Source: Magnetovibrio blakemorei (GTDB taxonomy: Bacteria > Pseudomonadota > Alphaproteobacteria > Rhodospirillales > Magnetovibrionaceae). From it: a stretch of DNA of 64,000 bases. The position numbers and the translations under genes were made by a program. The notes under the pieces are model-generated. The model made no database searches and was not told the DNA's origin. It saw only the letters and a list, made by a program, of their open reading frames with translations. Shown here one piece after another: positions 38,054-46,094 of the stretch. How positions within the stretch are numbered: the first letter of the stretch is position 1; every line of letters starts with the position of its first letter. The stretch lies in assembly GCF_001746755.1 (NCBI RefSeq), contig NZ_MCGG01000078.1:96858-160857 (forward strand). The letters are read 5' to 3'.

Positions 38054-40471
38054 ATGGCTTGGTTATCTGAAAAAATGGGATCGGGCCCTTTGTTGCCGGA
38101 AGGCAGCACGGCCTATTTTGCCCGGCGCGTTCGTGAACTCGCTGGCGTGAGCCTTATTGCGCTCTCGGCCGGCTACGGCGCGGCCTTGATCTCTTATGCA
38201 CCGCAAGACCCGTCCCTGAACGCTGCCACCGATGGGCCGGTACGCAATTGGCTGGGCATCCATGGTGCCACCGTTTCCGATATGATGATCCAGACCTTTG
38301 GTTTGGCTGCACTCGCGCCCGCATTGGCGATTTTCGCTTGGGGCTTGTTGTTGGTGCGCAAGCGCAATATTCCCCAACTGTGGCTGCGGGTTACGGGCCT
38401 GTTATCGGCCACCGTTTTGTTGGCCATAGCCTTAGACGTGATCAAACCCTTTGCGGCGTGGCCCCTGGCGACGGGCCTCGGCGGTGTCACCGGTTCCGTG
38501 TTGCTCGATCGCATCGACCATCTTTTACAAGTTTTAGGTTCCATGCACCCCAGCTGGAACATGTTGGTGGCGTCTTCGGTGCTGGCCCTTCCGGGCATCG
38601 CCGCGCTGATTTGGTCGCTGGGCCTGCCCAAGTCCGATTGGCAGGTTCTGGGTCGAGGACTTATGGCCCTGAACCACGGTGTCGGGGCCGTTTTGTTGAA
38701 GACCTGGCGGTGGACCTTGGCGCAAACGCCGTTTGCCCGCCAAAATGCCCAAGACCCTGATATGTATGATGACCTAGTAGATCTTTCCCTCACCGATGAA
38801 GGCGAAAAGGCGGTTCGGAAATCCCGCCCGCGGCGCGCCAAAGACGCCGCACCAACGCCGCCCAAGCAAACCGCCAAGGGCCTGGTCGAAACCAGCGCCG
38901 GTCGGGTTAAACCGGGTCGCAAAGCCGAAGAATCACGCCAGCGCAGCTTGGATTTGGGGGCGAATTCCACCTACCAACTGCCCCCGCTGGACATTCTCGA
39001 CGCACCTGAGCCCACCGATCACGGTCATCAGCATTCCAAAGAAGCCTTGGAACAAAACGCCCTGATGCTGGCCAGCGTTTTGGATGATTTTGGCATCAAA
39101 GGCGAAATCGTAAAGGTGCGCCCCGGCCCCGTGGTGACGCTGTATGAACTGGAGCCCGCACCCGGCACCAAGACCTCGCGGGTGATTGGCCTGTCAGACG
39201 ATATTGCCCGGTCCATGAGTGCCGTTTCGGTGCGCGTCGCCACCGTACCGGGACGCAACGTCATCGGCATCGAAATGCCCAACCAAACCCGGGAAATGGT
39301 GCGTTTCCGCGAATTGATTGCGTCTCATGACTTTGAAAAGGCCAAAGGCGCGTTGAATTTGGCGCTGGGTAAAGACATTGGCGGCCTTCCGGTGATTGTC
39401 GATTTGGCGCGCATGCCCCACTTGTTGGTCGCGGGCACCACCGGTTCCGGTAAATCGGTCGGCATCAACGCGATGATTTGTTCGTTGCTGTATCAATACA
39501 CCCCGCAACAGTGCCGCTTCATCATGGTTGATCCGAAAATGCTGGAACTCAGCGTTTACGACGGCATTCCACACTTGTTGAGCCCGGTGGTCACCGATCC
39601 GTCCAAAGCCGTAGTGGCGTTAAAATGGGCGGTGCGGGAAATGGAAGACCGCTACCGTCTGCTCAGCCAGATGGGCGTGCGCAACATTACCGGTTACAAT
39701 CAACGCCTCGTCGAAGCGTCGAAACGTGGCGAAGTGTTGACCCGTCGGGTGCAAACCGGCTTCGACGAAGCTGGCAAACCGGTCCACGAAGATCTGCCCT
39801 TGGACATGGAGCCATTGCCTTACATTGTTGTAGTCGTTGACGAAATGGCGGATTTGATGCTGGTTGCGGGCAAGGATGTGGAAGCATCGATCCAGCGTCT
39901 GGCGCAAATGGCGCGCGCGGCGGGCATTCACCTGATTATGGCCACCCAACGCCCCAGTGTGGACGTCATCACCGGCACCATCAAAGCCAACTTCCCGACC
40001 CGCATCAGCTTCCAGGTCACCTCAAAAATCGATTCCCGCACCATTTTGGGCGAACAAGGTGCGGAACAGCTTCTCGGCCAGGGGGATTTGCTGTATATGG
40101 CAGGCGGCGGTCGCATCACCCGTGTGCATGCGCCGTTTGTTTCGGATGAAGAAGTTGAAGACGTGGTGTTGCATTTAAAAGACCAAGGCGCACCGGATTA
40201 TATCGAATCCGTAACAGAAGAAGCCGAATACGCCCCCGGCGAAGTGCCCGCAGCCGGAGGCGGCAGCAAAGAAGACGAGCTTTACGATCAAGCCGTCGCC
40301 CTGGTGGCTCGGGAGGGCAAAGCCTCAACCAGCTTTGTTCAGCGCCATTTGCAAATCGGATACAACCGCGCGGCCCGCATTATTGAACGCATGGAAGCCG
40401 AAGGGGTGGTCAGCAGAGCCAACCGTGTCGGCCGACGAGAGGTCCTTATAGGCGATGTCAGTGCAGCATAA
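38054..40471 (+). CDS. ftsK: DNA translocase FtsK
   Basis: Pumps DNA through the division septum and helps resolve chromosome dimers. The 805-residue protein has four N-terminal membrane segments (about 32-185), a short charged linker (about 240-330), and a RecA-like motor with Walker A AGTTGSGKS near 460-468 and Walker B VVVVDEMADL near 590. It ends with a winged-helix gamma domain (about 735-805) that reads polar KOPS-like sequences. The linker is short compared with E. coli FtsK, as in most alphaproteobacteria. lolA overlaps its end by 17 bases. Confidence 0.97.
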   Translation: MAWLSEKMGSGPLLPEGSTAYFARRVRELAGVSLIALSAGYGAALISYAPQDPSLNAATDGPVRNWLGIHGATVSDMMIQTFGLAALAPALAIFAWGLLLVRKRNIPQLWLRVTGLLSATVLLAIALDVIKPFAAWPLATGLGGVTGSVLLDRIDHLLQVLGSMHPSWNMLVASSVLALPGIAALIWSLGLPKSDWQVLGRGLMALNHGVGAVLLKTWRWTLAQTPFARQNAQDPDMYDDLVDLSLTDEGEKAVRKSRPRRAKDAAPTPPKQTAKGLVETSAGRVKPGRKAEESRQRSLDLGANSTYQLPPLDILDAPEPTDHGHQHSKEALEQNALMLASVLDDFGIKGEIVKVRPGPVVTLYELEPAPGTKTSRVIGLSDDIARSMSAVSVRVATVPGRNVIGIEMPNQTREMVRFRELIASHDFEKAKGALNLALGKDIGGLPVIVDLARMPHLLVAGTTGSGKSVGINAMICSLLYQYTPQQCRFIMVDPKMLELSVYDGIPHLLSPVVTDPSKAVVALKWAVREMEDRYRLLSQMGVRNITGYNQRLVEASKRGEVLTRRVQTGFDEAGKPVHEDLPLDMEPLPYIVVVVDEMADLMLVAGKDVEASIQRLAQMARAAGIHLIMATQRPSVDVITGTIKANFPTRISFQVTSKIDSRTILGEQGAEQLLGQGDLLYMAGGGRITRVHAPFVSDEEVEDVVLHLKDQGAPDYIESVTEEAEYAPGEVPAAGGGSKEDELYDQAVALVAREGKASTSFVQRHLQIGYNRAARIIERMEAEGVVSRANRVGRREVLIGDVSAA

Positions 40472-41195
40472 ACCAGCTCAGCATAAGTCTGCTCCCTTCA
40501 ATTCGGAACCGGAACTTGTTGGCATTCCCAATCGACCCTTCCCGCTCGGCCGAGTGGTCGGCATTTTGTTGGCCGTTGCCCTCACCGTTTTGGCTGCCGC
40601 TTTGTTTTTGCCCAAATCGGCCAACGCCAAAGACGTGATCGGCTTGCAAGCCGGTCAAAAAGACCAAGTCAAAAAGGTTCAGGACTACCTCAACGCCATT
40701 TCGACCCTGCGCGCGCGGTTTATGCAGATCACCAGCCAAGGCAACTATGCCCAAGGTGAATTTCAACTGTCCAAACCCGGGCGCATGCGCATCGACTATG
40801 ACCCCCCAGTCCCGGTGTTGATCGTCTCCAACGGCACCATCGTCATGTACAAAGATGAAGAGCTGGACCAATTGAGCTACGTGCCGCTCAGCAGTTTGCC
40901 GGCATCCATGTTCATTGGCGATAATGTTGACTTTTTTGGTGAAGACTTGCTCATCACCGACTTCGAAAATGCTGCAAACGCTTTGCGTTTGACCCTTCAG
41001 CGCAGCGAAGACCTGATGGAAGGCAGCTTGACGCTGGTGTTTCAGACCCAGCCCTTAACGCTCAAGCAATGGGCCGTGGTGGACGCACAGGGCATCACCA
41101 CGACCGTGTCTTTGATGGGGCCTGAGTTTGGTGAGCCCTTAGACGAGCAACTGTTTCATGTTGAAAACCGTAGCTTACCGCGCAATGACAACTGA
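40455..41195 (+). CDS. lolA: Outer-membrane lipoprotein carrier protein LolA-like
   Basis: A 246-residue protein. The N-terminus is unusually long (about 30 polar residues) before a hydrophobic segment at 33-50 that looks like a signal or anchor. The mature part has LolA landmarks: VQDYLNAISTLRARFMQI, then GNYAQGEFQLSKPGRMRIDYDPP, and a C-terminal beta sheet. LolA carries lipoproteins across the periplasm to the outer membrane. The gene overlaps the end of ftsK, as in many alphaproteobacteria, so the two are cotranscribed. The convergent regulator gene begins only a few bases beyond the stop. Confidence 0.92.
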   Translation: MSVQHKPAQHKSAPFNSEPELVGIPNRPFPLGRVVGILLAVALTVLAAALFLPKSANAKDVIGLQAGQKDQVKKVQDYLNAISTLRARFMQITSQGNYAQGEFQLSKPGRMRIDYDPPVPVLIVSNGTIVMYKDEELDQLSYVPLSSLPASMFIGDNVDFFGEDLLITDFENAANALRLTLQRSEDLMEGSLTLVFQTQPLTLKQWAVVDAQGITTTVSLMGPEFGEPLDEQLFHVENRSLPRNDN

Positions 41196-41203
41196 TTGAG
41201 CCT

Positions 41204-41911
41204 TTACGGCACCAATCGATAGCCACCCGGTTCCGTCACCAACATTTTAGCATGAGATGGGTCTGCCTCCATCTTTTGGCGCAGACGATAGACATGGGTT
41301 TCCAAGGTGTGGGTGGTAACGCCTGCGTTGTAGCCCCAAACTTCGTCCAGCAACTCATCGCGACCGACCACCCGATCACCGTGCAAGTACAGAAATTTTA
41401 GAATCTGCGCTTCTTTATCGGTCAGACGAATTTTTTCTTTGCGTGCCGAGGCCGTCGTTTCATCTTCGGCGATCAAAATCTTTGCGCCCGGCTGAAAACG
41501 ATAACGTCCAATGCCCAACATGGCGTCATCGCTTTGTTCAAACTGACGAATGTGAGCGCGAATGCGCGCCATCAACACGCCCAGCTTAAACGGTTTGGTG
41601 ACGTAATCGGTAGCCCCAGCGTTGAGCCCGCGAATGGTGTCGACCTCGCTGTCTGACACCGTCAGCATCACAATTGGCGCTACCAGTCCATTGGCGCGCA
41701 ACAGTCGACAGACCTCACGCCCGCCCATACCGGGGAGTTCGACGTCCAGCAGAACCAAGTCAAAATAGCCGTTTTTGGCGTGTTCGAGACCTTCTTCGCC
41801 GGTTTGTGTACAGACGCACTGAAACCCTTCCGTGGTTGTCAGCTGTTCGCACAACAAGTCGGTTAAAATCTGATCATCGTCGATCACTAAGATGCGCTTA
41901 CCGTCACTCAT
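41204..41911 (-). CDS. OmpR/PhoB-family response regulator, orphan
   Basis: A 235-residue two-domain regulator. The receiver domain (about 1-120) has the acidic pocket Asp11-13, the phospho-acceptor Asp56 (LLDVELPG) and Lys in TKPF. The C-terminal winged helix (about 140-235) has the THTLETHVYRLRQKM recognition region. No histidine kinase is adjacent. A response regulator close to ftsK-lolA is a recurring alphaproteobacterial arrangement, but I cannot name its regulon. It is divergent from ribA; a 12-bp-period direct repeat in the shared promoter region could be its binding site. Confidence 0.93.
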   Translation of the reverse strand: MSDGKRILVIDDDQILTDLLCEQLTTTEGFQCVCTQTGEEGLEHAKNGYFDLVLLDVELPGMGGREVCRLLRANGLVAPIVMLTVSDSEVDTIRGLNAGATDYVTKPFKLGVLMARIRAHIRQFEQSDDAMLGIGRYRFQPGAKILIAEDETTASARKEKIRLTDKEAQILKFLYLHGDRVVGRDELLDEVWGYNAGVTTHTLETHVYRLRQKMEADPSHAKMLVTEPGGYRLVP

Positions 41912-42069
41912 GTTGATCTTTCATTTTGTCGAAATTCACCTTACGTATTCTTATATCGTGATGCGAAGGCTTTTCGACAATCTTGCTCTTTGTCATATTC
42001 GTTCTTTTCTTGCCCGCCCGCCTTGGGGTAATGTCCCGCAAGTGCTCCGAGTAGACATAAAGTTCTGAA

Positions 42070-42089
42070 GTTACACCTGAGGTTACACC
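42070..42089. promoter_or_regulatory. Direct repeat between the response regulator and ribA
   Basis: GTTACACC occurs at 42070-42077 and 42082-42089, a 12-bp period. OmpR/PhoB-type regulators often bind head-to-tail repeats with an 11-bp period or close to it. The repeat lies 5 bases before the ribA ATG, so binding would affect ribA initiation; that function is conjecture. Confidence 0.35.
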
Positions 42090-42094
42090 CTTCA

Positions 42095-43255
42095 ATGCCC
42101 CATCGCCAAAATCTCAAGACCATGCCAGCAACCCGGGAACCCGCGTCCTTGCTGAGCGTTGATCGCGCCGTGTTTGAGCTGCGTCGGGGTCGTGCGGTGG
42201 CGGTGAGTGCGGCCAACGGGGATCGCGCCCTGGTTATGGCGGCAGAGGGCTCTAGCCCGCAAAGCCTAAAAGACTTGGCGACCATGGCAGGCGGCGCGCC
42301 CTATTTGGCCATCACGCGGCGTCGCGCCGAAGTTTTGGGGCTGAGCACCACCGCTGAAGTTAAGGAGGGTGGCGTTTTAGCGCTCACCTTGACGGGTGGT
42401 TTGGACGCCGAAGCCGCCCTGCACATGGCTGATCCCATGACCGACATGCCCAAAGAAAGCCTAGAGCGCGCCTGCGTCAGCGAAGTTGGCGCCCATGGGC
42501 CGGAAAGTGCCGCCATAGGCTTGGTGAAAATCGCCCGCTTGCTGCCCGCGGCCCTGGTTGCCCCCATCACCATGGCGGACAGTGCCGATTTGGCCGGGTG
42601 GACATCCCGGCGCAACTTAATGCTGGTGGATGCGGGAGACATTTTTCAATACGAACGCACCGCTGCCAGGACCTTGAAACGCGTTTCCGAGGCCCGCGTG
42701 CCCTTGGAAGATGCCGAACACACCCGCATCATCGCTTACCGCCCCCAAGATGGCGGTCTTGAACATCTCGCCATCGTTATCGGCGAGCCCCAAACCGACA
42801 CGCCAGCGCTTATTCGCATTCATTCCGAATGTTTTACCGGTGATTTGCTGGGGTCTTTGCGCTGCGATTGCGGCGATCAATTGCGTGGCGCCATTGGTGC
42901 CATCAGCGCCAGCGGCAGCGGTGTGTTGCTGTATCTGGCTCAAGAAGGCCGCGGCATTGGCTTGGTCAACAAACTGCGCGCGTACACCTTGCAAGATCGT
43001 GGCCTGGATACGTTGGACGCCAATGAAATGCTGGGCTATGACGCGGACGAACGGGTTTATCTGCCGGCCGCCGAAATCCTGCGTGACTTGGGCTTGTTAC
43101 AGGTGAAGCTGTTGACCAACAATCCCGACAAAGTCGCCGCGCTGTCGCGCTTTGGTATCGACGTGCGTGAACGCATTACCCACGCCTTTCCAACCAACAA
43201 ACACAACGAACTTTATCTGCAAACCAAAAAAGCCAAAGGCGGCCACTTGTTCTAG
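42095..43255 (+). CDS. ribA: GTP cyclohydrolase II
   Basis: Opens the imidazole ring of GTP in the first step of riboflavin synthesis. The C-terminal half (about 190-386) is a normal RibA, with zinc ligands Cys246, Cys257 and Cys259 (C-x10-C-x-C), the EGRGIGL loop and the LGYDADERVY segment. The N-terminal 190 residues replace the RibB (DHBP synthase) domain usual in fusions. They keep part of its shape (RAVFELRRGRAVAVS) but lack the clear catalytic EDE-type motif, so this half is probably not active. GAGG lies 12 bases before the ATG; an ATG at 42122 is also possible. Confidence 0.93.
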   Translation: MPHRQNLKTMPATREPASLLSVDRAVFELRRGRAVAVSAANGDRALVMAAEGSSPQSLKDLATMAGGAPYLAITRRRAEVLGLSTTAEVKEGGVLALTLTGGLDAEAALHMADPMTDMPKESLERACVSEVGAHGPESAAIGLVKIARLLPAALVAPITMADSADLAGWTSRRNLMLVDAGDIFQYERTAARTLKRVSEARVPLEDAEHTRIIAYRPQDGGLEHLAIVIGEPQTDTPALIRIHSECFTGDLLGSLRCDCGDQLRGAIGAISASGSGVLLYLAQEGRGIGLVNKLRAYTLQDRGLDTLDANEMLGYDADERVYLPAAEILRDLGLLQVKLLTNNPDKVAALSRFGIDVRERITHAFPTNKHNELYLQTKKAKGGHLF

Positions 43256-43302
43256 GCATTTCGTGCACCCGCCGAACCCAATGCGGCACATTTTGCCGCC
43301 TA

Positions 43303-43325
43303 TTGCTGTCATTGCTTTTCAGCAA
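43303..43325 (+). promoter_or_regulatory. Inverted repeat upstream of the third sigma-54 promoter
   Basis: TTGCTG-N11-CAGCAA is a perfect 6-bp dyad centred about 75 bp upstream of the predicted start. That is a suitable place for an enhancer-binding activator. It differs from the amt-associated dyads. Confidence 0.4.
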
Positions 43326-43362
43326 CAATCAACAACCATTTGATTTTACACTATTTTCAGTC

Positions 43363-43378
43363 TGGCATCCGCTTTGCA
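43363..43378 (+). promoter_or_regulatory. Sigma-54 promoter of the uncharacterised gene at 43441
   Basis: TGGCATCCGCTTTGCA matches the -24/-12 consensus with GG and GC 10 bases apart. The predicted start is near 43390, with a 50-base leader. Confidence 0.82.
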
Positions 43379-43440
43379 AGGTTATCTGCGAAGTTATGGG
43401 CGACATGCGTCTTTAACATAACGCGATGTGGATTTGAGAT

Positions 43441-44109
43441 ATGCAAGTATCACAATATCAAATGGACAATCTGGTTGGGCTGCGCGAATTGACGCAAGCG
43501 CAGGCGAAGCTTGCCGTTCAACCCGTCAGCGCCATATCCGGCGGACAATCGCAAACGGATCAGACCCCGGAGGACGACGGGTCTTCGGTCTTTGAAACGT
43601 TGCTCGATACCCTCAATCCGCTTCAACACATTCCCGGCGTTTCATCGGCGTATCAGGCCGTTACGGGCGATACATCCAGCGCCGTTGCTGAGATGGCCGG
43701 AGGCTTTTTGTTTGGCGGTCCCATGGGCTTGGCCGCCGGGGCGGCGAGTTCCTTTCTTGAAATGCTCACGGGCAAAAGCTTTTCCGAACACGCCATGGCC
43801 TTTTTTGGCGGTGCAGAGGATGCTGAAGACCCGGCAACCACGGCAGGTTTAAATGAGATTCAGACGGCGGATGGCAAATCCTTGGAATCTCTGATTCAAC
43901 CCACCGCTGACCCCCTGGGCATCGAACAATACCAAGCCTTTGCCGCAGCTCACAGTGATCAACATTTAGGCATCGGAGCGGATGCCCGCGATGTCAGCTG
44001 GGCGTCCAATATGTGGACCGACAGCGCCCTGCAAAAGGCTGCGGGTCTTTATGAAACCAATCAAAGCTTAGGCGAGCAGCAGCGTAAGTCTGTCCAAACA
44101 CTGGTGTAA
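43441..44109 (+). CDS. Uncharacterised protein with a sigma-54 promoter
   Basis: A 222-residue protein without signal peptide. The central part (about 48-118) reads FETLLDTLNPLQHIPGVSSA, then YQAVTGD, AGGFLFGGPMGLAAGAASSF and LEMLTGKS. This glycine-rich amphipathic segment resembles one I recall from other Rhodospirillales proteins of unknown function. The N-terminus (QVSQYQMDNLVGLRELTQAQ) and C-terminus are polar and helical, and might associate with larger assemblies. Sigma-54 control often marks flagellar or nitrogen genes, but no flagellar motif is seen. It precedes an L,D-transpeptidase by 27 bp. Confidence 0.8.
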   Translation: MQVSQYQMDNLVGLRELTQAQAKLAVQPVSAISGGQSQTDQTPEDDGSSVFETLLDTLNPLQHIPGVSSAYQAVTGDTSSAVAEMAGGFLFGGPMGLAAGAASSFLEMLTGKSFSEHAMAFFGGAEDAEDPATTAGLNEIQTADGKSLESLIQPTADPLGIEQYQAFAAAHSDQHLGIGADARDVSWASNMWTDSALQKAAGLYETNQSLGEQQRKSVQTLV

Positions 44110-44136
44110 GGTTTTTTAGGTGAGTGGACGCCGACC

Positions 44137-44634
44137 ATGAATGTGCAGGTCGTAACCGATGGCTTTGTTATTTTTGCCGATCACCGTCTACGCTGCGCAT
44201 GGGGGCGTGGCGGTTTCAAAATCCATAAGCTTGAAGGCGATGGCGCGACACCGGTGGGTGCGTTTGCTCTGGGTCGGGTTTTTTACCGGGCAGATCGTCT
44301 GACCCCCCCACCCCAAACGGGCCTTCAAACCATCCCCATCACCCCTCACATGGGCTGGTGCGATGATCCAAATCATACCGATTACAATCAGTTGATCACT
44401 TTGCCCCATCCCGCCCGTCATGAATGTTTGTGGCGAGATGACGAGGTTTATGACGTAATTGTGGATGTTTTGTACAATACCGATCCCATCATTGCGGGAC
44501 GCGGCAGCGCCATTTTCATTCATGTCGCTAAACCCGATTACAGCCCGACTGAAGGCTGTATTGCCCTGAATTTACAGGGTCTTATGATTTTATTGTCCAA
44601 ATGCAACAAAGGTGATTTGATCACCATCGGCTGA
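44137..44634 (+). CDS. L,D-transpeptidase (YkuD) family protein
   Basis: A 165-residue protein formed almost entirely of one YkuD domain. The catalytic motif is His129 and Cys141 (IFIHVAKPDYSPTEGC-IAL). L,D-transpeptidases make 3-3 peptidoglycan cross-links or attach proteins to peptidoglycan. No signal peptide or anchor is visible here, which is odd for a cell-wall enzyme; either the export signal is atypical or the protein is cytoplasmic. It lies 27 bp after the sigma-54-driven gene, so it may be in the same transcript. Confidence 0.9.
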   Translation: MNVQVVTDGFVIFADHRLRCAWGRGGFKIHKLEGDGATPVGAFALGRVFYRADRLTPPPQTGLQTIPITPHMGWCDDPNHTDYNQLITLPHPARHECLWRDDEVYDVIVDVLYNTDPIIAGRGSAIFIHVAKPDYSPTEGCIALNLQGLMILLSKCNKGDLITIG

Positions 44635-44636
44635 TC

Positions 44637-45330
44637 TTAAACCAGCGGTGGACGGGCGCCGAAGATGGCTGTACCGACCCGCACGTGGGTTGCGCCGAAT
44701 GCAATGGCGGTTTCAAAATCGCCGCTCATGCCCATGCTTAATTTTTCAACACCGCTCTGCGCGGCAATTTTGGCCAACAGAGCAAAGTGCAGCGCGGGCT
44801 CTTCATCCACCGGGGGGATGCACATCAAGCCTTGCACATCCAAATGCAATTCATCGCGGCACAATCGTACAAACGCATCGGCGTCTTGGGGCGCGACGCC
44901 GGCTTTTTGTGGCTCTTTCCCTGTGTTGATTTGCAAAAACACCTTTATTTTTTTCCCCTACCCGCTCGCTTTCAACGGCCAGAGCGCGGGCAAGCTTCTC
45001 CCGATCAACGCTTTCAATCACGTCAAACAGTGCAACGGCCAGCTTTACCTTATTGGTTTGCAGTGGGCCGATCAGGTGCAACGAGACATCGGCAAATTCT
45101 GTGCGCAAGGTGGGCCACTTTTCTTCTGCTTCCTGAACGCGATTTTCACCAAACACCCGCTGTCCTGCCTTTAAGACCGGGCGAATACGCTCAATACCGT
45201 GGGTTTTTGACACTGCCACCAAGGTTACGGCGTTTGCCGGGCGTCCCGCTTTGCGCGTTGCTTTTGCAATGGCGGCGCACACGTCAACCCATCCGGTTGG
45301 ACCCTCTTGAGATTTGTTCGATGCATTCAT
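44637..45330 (-). pseudogene. YggS/PLPBP-family PLP-binding protein, frame broken once
   Basis: The N-terminal half starts at 45330 with VDVCAAIAKATRKAG and has the PLP-lysine segment VAVSKTHG and GENRVQEAEEKW. It reads on to 44851 in the wrong frame. The C-terminal half, in another frame, runs from about 44942 (VFLQINTGKEPQKAG) to 44637, ending VRVGTAIFGARPPLV. The switch coincides with a run of seven A on the minus strand at 44948-44954; six A would restore one 230-residue frame. The family handles PLP homeostasis. The break could be a homopolymer sequence error or a real mutation. It converges with the L,D-transpeptidase gene. Confidence 0.85.
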
Positions 45331-45383
45331 GGACGTGACACTCCGGCTAGGCTAGGCGACGGGGGAATGATACAAGGTTTTCT

Positions 45384-46007
45384 ATGGCGAAGTTAACAAA
45401 GCTCAACGGGCGATACAATAAACGGCTAACGCGATCTTGTGCATCTCGATCCCAGATCGTTGTGCCGCGTTTTTATCTGCTCAGCGATCCCATCCGTTTG
45501 CCGGACCCCGGGCTTTTGCTGGATCAGCTTCCCCGCGGAGCCTGTGTGATCTTGCGCCATCGCGACCCATCTGTGTTAAACACATTGGCCCGGCGGATTA
45601 TTCCTCAAGCCCATCGTTTGGGTCTCAGCGTTTTGCTCAGTGAGCATGTTCGTTTGGCGCTCAAAACAGGGGCCGATGGTGTGCATGTCTCACAAAAAAG
45701 TACACAGCGCCAGCACATGCGAATCACCGTTGCTAAACCGGGCTTTATCGTGACCGCTGCGGCGCACGACCGACGGGCTTTATGGCGCGCAGGTGAAGCA
45801 GGAGCGGATGCGATTTTGCTGTCACCCGTTTTCCCCACCGCCAGCCATCCAGGGGCTCAGGCCTTGGGTCTTTTGCGTTTTATGGCTCTGGCCCGTTTGA
45901 GCCCCTTGCCCATTATCGCACTGGGCGGCGTTCGTTTTGCAAATGCCCGACGCATCAACATTTCTGCTGTGCACGGCTTCGCCGCCATCGAAAGCTGGCA
46001 CACATAA
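45384..46007 (+). CDS. Thiamine phosphate synthase-like (ThiE/TenI family)
   Basis: A 207-residue (beta-alpha)8 protein: FYLLSDPIRLPDPGLLLDQL at the start, LALKTGADGVHVSQ in the middle, then GADAILLSPVFPTASHPGAQ and PIIALGGVRFANARR. These match the ThiE/TenI fold. Several residues that bind the pyrimidine pyrophosphate in true ThiE are altered, so this may be a TenI-like or specialised paralogue. It is divergent from yggS and ends just before the first porin terminator. No other thiamine gene is near. Confidence 0.85.
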   Translation: MAKLTKLNGRYNKRLTRSCASRSQIVVPRFYLLSDPIRLPDPGLLLDQLPRGACVILRHRDPSVLNTLARRIIPQAHRLGLSVLLSEHVRLALKTGADGVHVSQKSTQRQHMRITVAKPGFIVTAAAHDRRALWRAGEAGADAILLSPVFPTASHPGAQALGLLRFMALARLSPLPIIALGGVRFANARRINISAVHGFAAIESWHT

Positions 46008-46034
46008 TAATATTTTTGGCTGTTGGATTTAAGC

Positions 46035-46065
46035 AAAAAGAAAGGGCGGCCGAAGCCACCCTTTC
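46035..46065 (-). terminator. UUCG-loop terminator of porin 1
   Basis: On the minus strand AAAGGGTGGC-TTCG-GCCGCCCTTT is followed by C and a T-run. It lies 30 bp past the porin stop. Almost the same hairpin ends porin 2. Confidence 0.93.
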
Positions 46066-46094
46066 CATCATCTTTCGACCAAAGTCACTTCAGA

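Noticed and set aside
44948..44954. Programmed -1 ribosomal frameshift at the A7 run of yggS
   Set aside because: Restoring the frame requires losing one base, the opposite direction from a -1 shift; a sequence error or mutation is simpler.
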